The translations under genes were made by a program, and so were the position numbers. Shown here piece after piece: positions 53,149 to 60,090 of a stretch of 64,000 nucleotides of DNA. Under the pieces are notes generated by a model. The model was not told the origin of the DNA and searched no databases. It was given only the letters and a program-made list of their open reading frames with translations. This DNA is from Planctomycetota bacterium (GTDB taxonomy: Bacteria; Planctomycetota; PLA2; JAEUHO01), in the NCBI GenBank assembly GCA_029259775.1, contig JAJDEN010000036.1, positions 1 through 64,000 of the forward strand, read 5' to 3'. Within the stretch, counting starts at the first letter, position 1. Every line of letters starts with the position of its first letter.

Positions 53149-53254
53149 GTACCGAACCGGGTAATAGTGCATCACAATTGTGACCGATCCGTGCCAGGTG
53201 ATCACCTGACCCGAATCGGTCGACATATCGATGCATTTTCACCCGGTTCAGTAC
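53149..53254 (+). repeat. 106-bp palindromic repeat, copy 3 (left end duplicated from 53137)
   Basis: GTACCGAACCGGGTAATAG ... CCGGTTCAGTAC, same orientation. The left end is preceded by a second GTACCGAACCGA (53137-53148). A plus-strand gene fragment starts straight after. Confidence 0.93.
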
Positions 53255-53255
53255 C

Positions 53256-53378
53256 AGGGATCCATCCGGGGTCCGTGACCCGGTGGGTCTGGCGGTGGCG
53301 ATCGACGCAATGGTGCGGGAGCACCACAGGGCCCGCCGCCGCGCCCAGCGGGGCGAGCCCCCCGCGCGCCCGTCTTGA
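53256..53378 (+). pseudogene. 5'-truncated gene fragment after repeat copy 3
   Basis: Forty codons without start: RDPSGVRDPVGLAVAIDAMV then REHHRARRRAQRGEPPARPS-stop. Helical, basic tail. The parent protein is not recognised. Confidence 0.45.
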
Positions 53379-53427
53379 GGTGACGCCCGGACGTGGCTGT
53401 TCGCGTGACCGAGACGCCCGTGCGTTT

Positions 53428-53576
53428 CTACCGGGGCGTCTGGGTCACCTTGATGCGCGCGTTCTGCGAGCCGCCCGATTGGACGTGGACCTCCTGCACG
53501 CCCTCGGTCTGCCGAAGAGTTCGGTGGATGACGCGAAGTCGATAGGACCCGGCAGGCACACGCGCGAACTCGACGA
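53428..53576 (-). pseudogene. 5'-truncated fragment before repeat copy 4 (beta-sandwich C-terminus)
   Basis: Minus-strand frame out of the repeat: VEFARVPAGSYRLRVIHRTL ... SQNARIKVTQTPR-stop. The phrase VPAGSYRLRV and a closing KVTQ are typical for carboxypeptidase-regulatory-like beta sandwiches. The start is lost at the repeat. Confidence 0.55.
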
Positions 53577-53682
53577 GTACCGAACCGGGTAATAGTGCAT
53601 CACAATTGTGACCGATCCGTGCCAGGTGATCACCTGACCCGAATCGGTCGACATATCGATGCACTTTCACCCGGTTCAGTAC
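53577..53682 (+). repeat. 106-bp palindromic repeat, copy 4
   Basis: Identical layout to the other copies (GTACCGAACCGGGTAATAG ... CCGGTTCAGTAC). Left flank: minus-strand gene fragment; right flank: IS256 transposase fragment. Confidence 0.94.
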
Positions 53683-53909
53683 CCGAGGGCCTCGCCGTGT
53701 TCGAGCTCGGGCTGACGGAGGCTCAGCGCAAACGCCTGCGCACGACGAACAGCCTCGAGAACCTCAACCAGCAGATCAAGCGGCGGACCGCAGTGGCCCG
53801 CCTCTTCCCGAACGAAGCGTCCTTGCTGAGGCTCGCGAGCGCGGTGCTCATGGAGATCAGCGAGGAGTGGGAAACCGGACGTAGGTACTTGCCGAGGGAC
53901 GACGCCTGA
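53683..53909 (+). mobile_element. IS256-family (Mutator) transposase C-terminal fragment
   Basis: About 75 codons: LTEAQRKRLRTTNSLENLNQ, QIKRRTAVARLFPNEASLLR, EEWETGRRYL. These are the C-terminal motifs of IS256-type transposases (RTTN-LEN-N, R-FPNE-S-LRL, WxTGRRYL). The catalytic first two thirds are missing; the break is at the repeat end. Confidence 0.88.
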
Positions 53910-53955
53910 TCAGCCGCGAACGCTAGTTACAGAAAAGATGTTGCTCAACCCCGGG

Positions 53956-54405
53956 CTAGGCTCCCGACGACTCGGGCCGGGTCTCCGTCGAAGCGAGACT
54001 CAGGACGACTGGCAGGCCCCCTGGCATGCCGGGCGCTTCGAGCAGCAGGCGGTCGTCATTCCGGCGAAGCAGGAGGGCCCCATCGGAATCACGGGGCAAC
54101 CGCCCCAACTTGGCGCCCTGGGGAACCTGTAGTCTCAGCACCGAGTCCGAGTCCGTGTAGGCGCCTCGCAGGGAACCGATGTCCCCTCCGAAGTACGCCA
54201 TGTAGGTACCGTCCGAACTCAGCCTCAGGTCTATGGGCAGCATTGCATGGAGAGCCATCCAGATCCCCTTGCGGTCTACGTCGCCGATGTCAAGGCGAGG
54301 CTCCAAAGCAGCCTCCTCTGGGGCCATGTACTCAACGTGGCTTGTCCAATCGGCGATGTACTGGGTGACTTGCAGTGCGGCCATCGCCAGCAGGATACCC
54401 GGCAT
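53956..54405 (-). CDS. Hypothetical protein
   Basis: 149 aa from ATG 54405. N-terminal hydrophobic stretch (MPGILLAMAALQVTQYIADW), then YMAYFGGDIGSLRG and ALLLRRNDDRLLLEAPG beta strands. Possibly membrane-attached or secreted. A copy of the ATG-carrying repeat with a 13-codon leader frame lies upstream. Confidence 0.58.
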   Translation of the reverse strand: MPGILLAMAALQVTQYIADWTSHVEYMAPEEAALEPRLDIGDVDRKGIWMALHAMLPIDLRLSSDGTYMAYFGGDIGSLRGAYTDSDSVLRLQVPQGAKLGRLPRDSDGALLLRRNDDRLLLEAPGMPGGLPVVLSLASTETRPESSGA

Positions 54406-54459
54406 CGTCGGTCCTCGTCCCGCCCACACCCTGGTCTGGGCGTGTCAAACGACGACGAC

Positions 54460-54514
54460 GGCGACACGCTTCACGATGCCGTCCATCTTGCACCTGCGGC
54501 GCGGGCGGGGCAAC
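54460..54514 (-). repeat. 55-bp ATG-carrying repeat, copy b
   Basis: Identical over 55 bp to copy d at 57081-57135. On the minus strand: GTTGCCCCGCCCGCGCCGC, AGGTGCAAG, ATGGACGGCATCGTG. The leader frame MDGIVKRVAVVVV stops before the gene at 54405. Confidence 0.88.
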
Positions 54515-54618
54515 GAGCAGCCTCTCGTCGAGGTCCGTCGTGCGCCGGGAGGTGCGGATGCGCACGAGGCGCATCCGCCGCCAGCACCGGCGTGGTGCGG
54601 GAAGAGTCGCCCTCGGAG

Positions 54619-54660
54619 GTAAGCCATTGACTTACTACGTCAATGGCTTACAATCGCGCC
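54619..54660 (+). promoter_or_regulatory. brnT promoter with 13-bp inverted-repeat operator
   Basis: Inverted repeat GTAAGCCATTGAC (54619-54631) / GTCAATGGCTTAC (54639-54651), perfect, loop of 7. A -35 TTGACT (54627-54632) and -10 TACAAT (54649-54654) are separated by 16 bp, so the operator covers both. Predicted transcription start is ~54661, at the GTG of brnT. Confidence 0.75.
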
Positions 54661-54957
54661 GTGAAGATCGAATGGGATCCCGCGAAGAACGCCGAGAACC
54701 AGATCAAGCACGGCGTCTCCTTCGAGGAGGCGTCGGTCCTGTTCACCTCGGAGCGGGACTTCCTGGAGATCTTCGATGAAGCGCACTCCGAAGACGAAGA
54801 GCGGCTGATCGCCATCGGCCTCCTACGCAGGGGTGTGATCGTCATCGTCTGGACAGAACGACACGAGGACACCATCAGGATCATCAGCGCCCGCTGGGCG
54901 ACCGGCCGTGAACGCTTGCTGTACGCAAAGCGCATGGAGCATGACCATGACCAATGA
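54661..54957 (+). CDS. brnT: BrnT-family toxin (ribonuclease)
   Basis: 98 aa from GTG 54661, which gives the family N-terminus (MKIEWDPAKNAENQIKHGVS). An ATG at 54643 is in frame but lies inside the operator and upstream of the -10, so it should not be in the mRNA. Further motifs: FEEASVLFTSERD, SEDEERLIAIG and RIISARWATGRERLLY. BrnT is a RelE-like ribonuclease whose usual antitoxin is BrnA; here the next gene is an XRE-type regulator. Confidence 0.88.
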   Translation: MKIEWDPAKNAENQIKHGVSFEEASVLFTSERDFLEIFDEAHSEDEERLIAIGLLRRGVIVIVWTERHEDTIRIISARWATGRERLLYAKRMEHDHDQ

Positions 54958-55264
54958 CAACCGCGAACTGACAGACGACGACTTCGCAAGTGCGATGCCC
55001 GCTCGCCTCCGGCGCCGACTGATGAAGGGCAAGTTCGAGACGGGCAAGGACATCGCCGCGCTACGGCGATTCGTGCGCCTGACGCAGGTCAAGTTCGCCG
55101 AAGCCATGGGCATCAGCGTTCACACGCTTCGGAACTGGGAGCAGGACCGACGCAGGCCCGAAGGTCCGGCTCTCGCCCTCCTCCGCATCGCCGCCCGGCA
55201 TCCGAGGATCTTGCGAGAGAACCTGGCGAGTACCGCACCGGGTAATAGTGCATCACAATTGTGA
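54941..55264 (+). CDS. XRE/HTH antitoxin-type regulator, 3' end replaced by repeat copy 5
   Basis: 107 aa from ATG 54941 (or 54947), overlapping the brnT end. HTH at about 45-75: LTQVKFAEAMGISVHTLRNW EQ. Resembles NadS/HigA-like partners and differs from BrnA. The last codons (GTACCG onward) are in the 106-bp repeat, giving the tail STAPGNSASQL-stop, so the native C-terminus is lost or replaced. Probably neutralises BrnT and represses the operon. Confidence 0.75.
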   Translation: MTMTNDNRELTDDDFASAMPARLRRRLMKGKFETGKDIAALRRFVRLTQVKFAEAMGISVHTLRNWEQDRRRPEGPALALLRIAARHPRILRENLASTAPGNSASQL

Positions 55265-55335
55265 CCGATCCGTGCCAGGTGATCACCTGACCCGAATCGG
55301 TCGACATATCGATGCACTTTCACCCGGTTCAGTAC
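55230..55335 (+). repeat. 106-bp palindromic repeat, copy 5
   Basis: GTACCGCACCGGGTAATAG ... CCGGTTCAGTAC; same orientation. Left: XRE gene end. Right: truncated IS3 orfB. Confidence 0.94.
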
Positions 55336-55658
55336 CACTGAGATGCCGTTCTCACGCATCAAGCGTGCAATCCGGTTCACGCCGACAGGCCGCTTGCGCG
55401 AGCGCAGCTCGGCATGCACACGCGGGCTTCCGTACGTGCCGCGGCTCTGCTGGTGGATCTCACGGATCTCCCGCACGAGCTGCTGGTTCTCAACTCGACG
55501 CCGCGACGGCGGCCTCGTGCGCCAGGCATGGAAGCCGCTGGGCGAGACGCCCAGCAGCTTGCACATGAAGCGAATGGGAAGGTCGGCCTTCTCCGCCTCG
55601 ATCAGCTCGAAGGCTTCGAGCTTTCCTCCCTGGCGAAGAAGGCTGCTGCTTTTTTCAG
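55336..55658 (-). pseudogene. IS3-family OrfB, N-terminal part only
   Basis: Frame after the slippery site: GGKLEAFELIEAEKADLPIR, FMCKLLGVSPSGFHAW, RGTYGSPRVHAEL, VGVNRIARLMRENGIS; then repeat copy 5 begins. The HTH_21 region is present, while the rve integrase core is missing. Confidence 0.88.
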
Positions 55659-55910
55659 GAAGTCCCGCTCCATGCGTACGCGTTTGAGATCGCGCTTCAA
55701 GCGCTGGATCTCCTTCTTCTCGGCCGTGGTGAGCGCGTCAGGCGGTCCCTCGCCGGCATCGACCTTGGCCTGCCTCACCCAGTTCCTGAGCACGTTCGGG
55801 TGCAGATCCAGATCCCGGGCGACCTTCGACAGGTTGCCCACCTCCTTGACCAGTTTCACCGCCTCGGACTTCTGCTGGGCCGTGAACTCGCGCCTCTTCC
55901 TCTGAGCCAT
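55602..55910 (-). CDS. IS3-family transposase OrfA
   Basis: 102 aa, MAQRKRREFTAQQKSEAVKL then the HTH (LSKVARDLDLHPNVLRNWVR) and a leucine zipper (KKEIQRLKRDLKRVRMERDF). Ends KKAAAFFAREESSKPSS. The slippery GAAAAAAG (plus-strand 55649-55656) near its end is the usual programmed -1 frameshift site into orfB. Confidence 0.92.
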   Translation of the reverse strand: MAQRKRREFTAQQKSEAVKLVKEVGNLSKVARDLDLHPNVLRNWVRQAKVDAGEGPPDALTTAEKKEIQRLKRDLKRVRMERDFLKKAAAFFAREESSKPSS

Positions 55911-56033
55911 CTGACTCCTCCTCGGACAGTATCGCCCTTATCCGAGGTGTCCACCAGACCGGGGGAAGGTCACAATCACCGCCAGCCCGGGCATGTTGCG
56001 GCACGCTGTTGCGAACGTGGAGAGTGCCCCCAC

Positions 56034-56540
56034 CTAGTCAATCCGCTTCGCTATCTGCTCCAAGGCGGCATCTACAGCCTTGTCGAGGTGGTATCCACCA
56101 GGGCGGTCTGCGCGGGCCGACCGGAGAGCCAGGATCGTCTCTTCGTCGCTCGCCCTAGCAAGCCGCCCCAGCATGATCACGGAGTACCGCATGATCCACG
56201 GCTGGTCGCGGCGCAAGTTCGATCGCAGCGTGGGAACAGCGATCTCTCCGACCTCCTCCAGGGCCGCCGCCGCTGGCCCGTAGATATCCACTCTCGGCCC
56301 AGCCGCGAGGGCATGCACGAGCGCCTCACGTTCCGCCTCTCCGCCCTGTCGCTTGGCAAACGGAACGATCAACTCGATCGCGTCGTTCAGGTCCGGCTCC
56401 CTGGCGCGGACGTACGCCGCGAGTTCCTCTCCCGTCATCTGCGTGAGGTGGGCCGGAGGACGATCCAGAAGGTACAGAGCGCCACCCACCCCAACAGCCA
56501 GCAAGACGGCAATGGCGACACGCATCGCGATGCCGTCCAT
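56034..56540 (-). CDS. Membrane-anchored HEAT-repeat protein
   Basis: 168 aa from ATG 56540, which lies in a copy of the ATG-carrying repeat. Transmembrane helix (7-26), then HEAT-like helical repeats (about 80-165; GPAAAALEEVGEIAVPTLRS, YSVIMLGRLARASDEETILAL). The frame continues open upstream into the previous gene without a stop. Confidence 0.65.
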   Translation of the reverse strand: MDGIAMRVAIAVLLAVGVGGALYLLDRPPAHLTQMTGEELAAYVRAREPDLNDAIELIVPFAKRQGGEAEREALVHALAAGPRVDIYGPAAAALEEVGEIAVPTLRSNLRRDQPWIMRYSVIMLGRLARASDEETILALRSARADRPGGYHLDKAVDAALEQIAKRID

Positions 56541-56566
56541 CTTGCGCCTGGGGCGCGCTGCCCGGG
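56514..56566 (-). repeat. 55-bp ATG-carrying repeat, copy c (divergent)
   Basis: GGCGACACGCATCGCGATGC then CGTCCATCTTGCGCCTG; several changes compared with copies b and d. This copy provides the actual start (MDGIAMRVA) of the HEAT-repeat protein. Confidence 0.78.
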
Positions 56567-57014
56567 TGCTTCTTCGTTCTCTTCGTGGATCATGGGGTGC
56601 GCATCGTCCGCATCTCGACGCAGCCCAAGTGCCTCCAAGGTCGTCCAGGATCTCCACAGAACAGGTGAACGGCGAACCCCTCCCATGCGACGGCGGCGCG
56701 GGACTGGGGCCTGAGGTGTCGAACTGGACAACGATCCGTGCACCCTTGACCCGGGACACATCAATCCCGGCGCTCTGCAACTGGGCGTTCATCAGGAGGC
56801 TGTAGTCGCGTGCGACTCTGGCCAGGACGCCATGTCCTGACACGCTTGGATCAGGTGTGGCCGCGAGGTCGATCACGACGGACGCCTGACCAAGGTGTCC
56901 TGCGAGTAGACACAGTTTGCCAATGCCCCAGTAGCCATCGATATCGTTGTTTCTACTCACGAACGAGCCGAGTACTCCGCCCGCGATACCCTTCAGCGCT
57001 CTTCGTCGCGGCAT
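56541..57014 (-). CDS. Hypothetical protein, in-frame with the next gene (no stop between)
   Basis: From ATG 57014: MPRRRALKGIAGGVLGSFVS, then DIDGYWGIGKLCLLAGHLGQ and VARDYSLLMNAQLQSAGIDV. No stop occurs before the HEAT gene ATG at 56540, so either a 326-aa fusion is made or the native stop was lost. Its last ~30 codons (DPRRERRSTRAARPRRK) look like non-coding read-through. Confidence 0.5.
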
Positions 57015-57080
57015 GTGCTTCCCACGTCATCCCCGAGGCGCATCCCAGCGACCGCCCTCCATGAGTGCCCGCCTCCCGGT

Positions 57081-57135
57081 GGCGACACGCTTCACGATGC
57101 CGTCCATCTTGCACCTGCGGCGCGGGCGGGGCAAC
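57081..57135 (-). repeat. 55-bp ATG-carrying repeat, copy d
   Basis: Identical to copy b. On the minus strand it opens a 26-codon leader frame (MDGIVKRVATGRRALMEGGR...) that ends at 57027, 12 bp before the next gene start at 57014. Confidence 0.88.
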
Positions 57136-57230
57136 AGCGCGTCACCCACCGCACGTAGCCGGTGAGCATGCAAACGGGAAGCAAGCCATCGCACCTGCGG
57201 GTAGGCTCCAAGAGGAAGCATGGAGGTGGT

Positions 57231-57959
57231 ATGCGAACAGGAACATTGGTGCTCATCATCCTGCTGGGGAGTGCTCTCGCGCCTGGAACTGCCCCTACGG
57301 GCATGGCCGAAGAGAAGGAGAAGCAACTGAAGCCACCGTCCGCTTGGGACTGGGAACTGCTCAAGCCCATTGCCCATGCAGAGGCAACCTGGCGCAAGCG
57401 AGCCGTCCGCATCGAGCGCGTCCGCGTCTTCCCGCGTCAACTGGTACTGACCCTCCGGGCTCCGGCTAGGGCGGATCTTGACTGGGCCCTGCTGGCTCTC
57501 GCCACACGCCCCCTGTTGAAACCCCGCATCGCCTCGTCTGGGCGTTGGGCTGCCCTGTGTCAGCCAACCAAGGATGGCAAGTGGTACGAGGTTGACGTGT
57601 TGATCGACGCTCAGCAGTTCAAGCCGCCGGGAGCCCGAGTGATACCACCGAGTCTCCGTACCAAGCGCCCGAGTGACTACCTAGCGGAGAAGGTGAAGCG
57701 CTCGGCCAGGTACGTAGACATGCATGCGAAGACGCAGGAGAGTTCTGTCCGCCGTATCGAGGGGGAGTCCTTCGAGTCCGCAGTGCTCACATGCAAGCCG
57801 TCTACCGCAGGGCAGTTCACCAAACTCCTCTACAACCTTGCCTCCTGGGGCGACATCTTCATCGCAACCGCACGCTGGGATAGAAAGAGGGACGGCAAGG
57901 AAGCCAGCGACCTCATCGGCCCTTCGATCGTCGAGGTCCTGAAGTTCAAGTCGGAGTAG
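57231..57959 (+). CDS. Secreted hypothetical protein
   Basis: 242 aa from ATG 57231 with GGAGGTGGT directly before it. Signal peptide (GTLVLIILLGSALAPGTAP), then an alpha/beta body with ERVRVFPRQLVLTLRAPAR, KWYEVDVLIDAQQFKPPG and KRPSDYLAEKVKRSARYVD. No family recognised. Last gene of the accessory region. Confidence 0.65.
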   Translation: MRTGTLVLIILLGSALAPGTAPTGMAEEKEKQLKPPSAWDWELLKPIAHAEATWRKRAVRIERVRVFPRQLVLTLRAPARADLDWALLALATRPLLKPRIASSGRWAALCQPTKDGKWYEVDVLIDAQQFKPPGARVIPPSLRTKRPSDYLAEKVKRSARYVDMHAKTQESSVRRIEGESFESAVLTCKPSTAGQFTKLLYNLASWGDIFIATARWDRKRDGKEASDLIGPSIVEVLKFKSE

Positions 57960-58303
57960 GAGCGCCACGACCACCTGGCCAGTGAGCATGCCAACGCATG
58001 GTCCGCTGCTGTCCTCGGGTGTCCGTCGAGCGTGGCGCAGCCGGAGCGCGCCGACTACTCACGACAGCCGCTACGCCCGGACAATCGCGGCCTACGTGGG
58101 CCAGCAGCGGCGTCCGCAACAGCTTGCAGGGGGGTAGGTCGAGATGTTGGCGCAGCCAACTCGAGACCGGAGGGGGGCGGCGGCAGCCCCCCTCGTCATG
58201 GGGGCGGAGGCGCCGCAGCAGCGCAGAGCGCTGCGAGGACAGCGAACGCGCAGCGTTCGCGTGCGGCGCAGGCAGCGCCTGCGCTGCTCGCCGCAGCGAA
58301 GTA
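57960..58303. other. 344-bp gene-free, hairpin-rich stretch next to the tRNA
   Basis: Contains GAGGGGGGC/GCCCCCCTC (about 58172-58195), GCGAACGC-GCA-GCGTTCGC (about 58242-58260) and GCGCAGGC-A-GCGCCTGCGC (about 58265-58283). These could end the tRNA transcript on the minus strand. No gene seen. Confidence 0.5.
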
Positions 58304-58378
58304 TGGAGCCCCGGGACGGATTTGAACCGTCGACCCCAGCTTTACGAAAGCTGTGCTCTGCCACTGAGCTACCAGGGC
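58304..58378 (-). tRNA. tRNA-Thr (anticodon CGT)
   Basis: 75 nt with encoded CCA. Acceptor GCCCTGG/CCGGGGC (one U-G pair), D arm GCTCAGTGGCAGAGC, anticodon stem-loop CAGCT-TTCGTAA-AGCTG, T arm GACGG-TTCAAAT-CCGTC, discriminator T. The CGT anticodon reads ACG. Its 3' end faces the accessory region, the usual target site of island integrases. Confidence 0.95.
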
Positions 58379-58395
58379 GTGCTCGTGCGGGGGAG

Positions 58396-58423
58396 AAGGT
58401 AGTCCAGACGCGGCCGGAGTCAA
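58396..58423 (-). promoter_or_regulatory. Promoter of tRNA-Thr
   Basis: On the minus strand TTGACT (58418-58423), 16 bp, then TACCTT (58396-58401); start of transcription would be about 58389, 11 nt before the tRNA. Confidence 0.6.
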
Positions 58424-58461
58424 TCCACAAGCGGTGCTATAGTGCTTGAGAGGCCGATTTC

Positions 58462-60090
58462 ATGCGGGTCGCGACGGTAACCACGATGAGCTGCCCCCGG
58501 TGTGGGGTCCCCGTCCAGGGCGACTACAAATACTGCCCGGAGTGCGCCTGCCGCCTCCGTCCGGGCTCCGCAGCCGCCGGAGCCCCCGCCACCGGGTCGC
58601 CCCGGGGCACGCTCGTGCTCGCCCTGATCGCCACCGGGCTGCTCGGCGCCGGGATCTTCGTCGGCAGCCGCGTGCTCGGCGATACGCCGCCGGTCAAGCC
58701 CCCCATCCCAACGACGCGCGAGTTCCTCACGGTCGACGACATCCAGGAGCACTTGGTCTCGGTGCCGGAGGGCGTGGCGCTGTGGCAGCCCGAGACCGTC
58801 TGGGAAGCGCCCCCCGACGACGAGGCGGACGACACCATGCTGCGCCTGCTGCCGCGCGGCGCGCTCGCGGCCTTCGCAAGCGACGCAGCCCGCACACCCG
58901 GCCGCCTCAGTCGTTGGTCTGGCCTGCTCAAGCTGTTCTACGCACGCACGCGCGACGTCATGCGGGAGAAGCTGCGCCATGTGCCCATCCGCACGCGGCC
59001 GTTCCTCATGACACGCCACGAGATCACGCGCGGCCAGTGGGCAGAGTTCCTGCGCGCCGTGGAGCGCGATCCGAAGCTCCTCCTGCGCGATCCCTGGGTG
59101 GAGGGCTACTGGCGACCGAAGGAACGCTACGAGTGGGCCGTCAACTACCGGACCGACTGGTGGGGCGCCGTCGTGGAACGCATGCGGCGTCGCTTCGTGC
59201 TCGCCTACACACCCCCCCAGGAACCCGACAACCCCGACGAGCGGGAAGAGAGTCCGCCCGATCCCGACGGCGACCTCGTCGATCCCGACGGCAACCCCGT
59301 CGATCCCGACGCGGGCCCGGATCCGGACGCGGTCGTCGACCCGACCAACATCGAGATCGATTTCCCCGTGTGGCCCACGCCGGACTTCGTCAAGGCCGAA
59401 GACTTCGGCGCCATGAGCAACGCGGACGCGGTGAAGCTCCTCTACCCCGCCGACTGGGTGCGCATGGACGAGAGCGGGGCCCTCTACTGGGTGCTCGAAG
59501 CGGGCACGGAAGATCTGCCCGTCACCGACATCTCCTGGTGGGACGCACAGCTCTTCGTCGTCTGGGCGCGCCAGCGCCTGGGCATCGGCAGCCTGCGCAT
59601 CCCGAACTACGCCGAGTGGGTGCGCGCGTACCACGGCAACCACCCCAAGAAGCCCGCCGACGACTTCGACCCCATCGGCGACGCCGGCTGGCCGTGGCCG
59701 TGGGGCGACGACATCGATGCGCACGGTTGCAACAACGAGGGGCACTCCTGGAACACCCCCACACCCGAGATCCGCAGCGTCCGCCGCCGCTACGGCTGGC
59801 ATGACGGCACGACCGTCGACGGCGCACTCAGCATGGCCGGCAACGCGGCCGAGTGGACGCGTGGCTGGGTGGCCAGCGCGCGCGAGGGCGGAAGCGACTA
59901 CTACGTGCTGAAGGACTGGGCCGAGGAAAGCAAGGCGAGCCACGCCTCCGCGTGTGGCGGCTCCTACCTCGATGGCCTGGACGACTGCAGCGTCGATGGC
60001 CGCGTCCTGCTCCGCAAGACGGAGCGCCGGATCGAAGTGGGCTTCCGCCTCGTCTTCGACGCCACGCCTGGGATGAGCGGCGGCCGATGA
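58462..60090 (+). CDS. Zinc-ribbon membrane protein with SUMF1/FGE-sulfatase-type domain
   Basis: 542 aa from ATG 58462 (a second Met at 58486 begins the zinc ribbon). Residues 10-33: CPRCG ... CPECACRL, a zinc ribbon; transmembrane helix (about 50-70); SUMF1-like domain from about 170 (RPFLMTRHEITRGQWAEFL, DISWWDAQLFVVWARQRLG, RIPNYAEWVRAYHGN, MAGNAAEWTRGW, ACGGSYLD, VGFRLVF). An insert with DPDGDLVDPDGNPVDPD repeats sits at about 265-295. SUMF1 folds include formylglycine generators and many non-catalytic binders; the role here is open. Confidence 0.85.
   Translation: MRVATVTTMSCPRCGVPVQGDYKYCPECACRLRPGSAAAGAPATGSPRGTLVLALIATGLLGAGIFVGSRVLGDTPPVKPPIPTTREFLTVDDIQEHLVSVPEGVALWQPETVWEAPPDDEADDTMLRLLPRGALAAFASDAARTPGRLSRWSGLLKLFYARTRDVMREKLRHVPIRTRPFLMTRHEITRGQWAEFLRAVERDPKLLLRDPWVEGYWRPKERYEWAVNYRTDWWGAVVERMRRRFVLAYTPPQEPDNPDEREESPPDPDGDLVDPDGNPVDPDAGPDPDAVVDPTNIEIDFPVWPTPDFVKAEDFGAMSNADAVKLLYPADWVRMDESGALYWVLEAGTEDLPVTDISWWDAQLFVVWARQRLGIGSLRIPNYAEWVRAYHGNHPKKPADDFDPIGDAGWPWPWGDDIDAHGCNNEGHSWNTPTPEIRSVRRRYGWHDGTTVDGALSMAGNAAEWTRGWVASAREGGSDYYVLKDWAEESKASHASACGGSYLDGLDDCSVDGRVLLRKTERRIEVGFRLVFDATPGMSGGR

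Larger units (their letters stand above)
55336..55965 (-). mobile_element. IS3-family insertion sequence, truncated by repeat copy 5
   Basis: Minus strand: orfA (55602-55910) and the first ~100 codons of orfB, which break off after LMRENGIS at the repeat, so the DDE catalytic core is lost. Outside orfA a plausible terminal end with TGGTGGACACCTCGG lies near 55965. No second end is present. Confidence 0.85.

Noticed and set aside
53167-53592. Short frames starting MHHNCDRSVPG inside the 106-bp repeats
   Set aside because: They exist in every copy only because the repeat is open in this frame; no ribosome binding site and different tails each time.
50226-55335. Integron attC array
   Set aside because: Copies are palindromic and co-oriented, but the GTTRRRY/RYYYAAC boxes are not present, cassettes are broken genes in both directions, and no intI is in the window.
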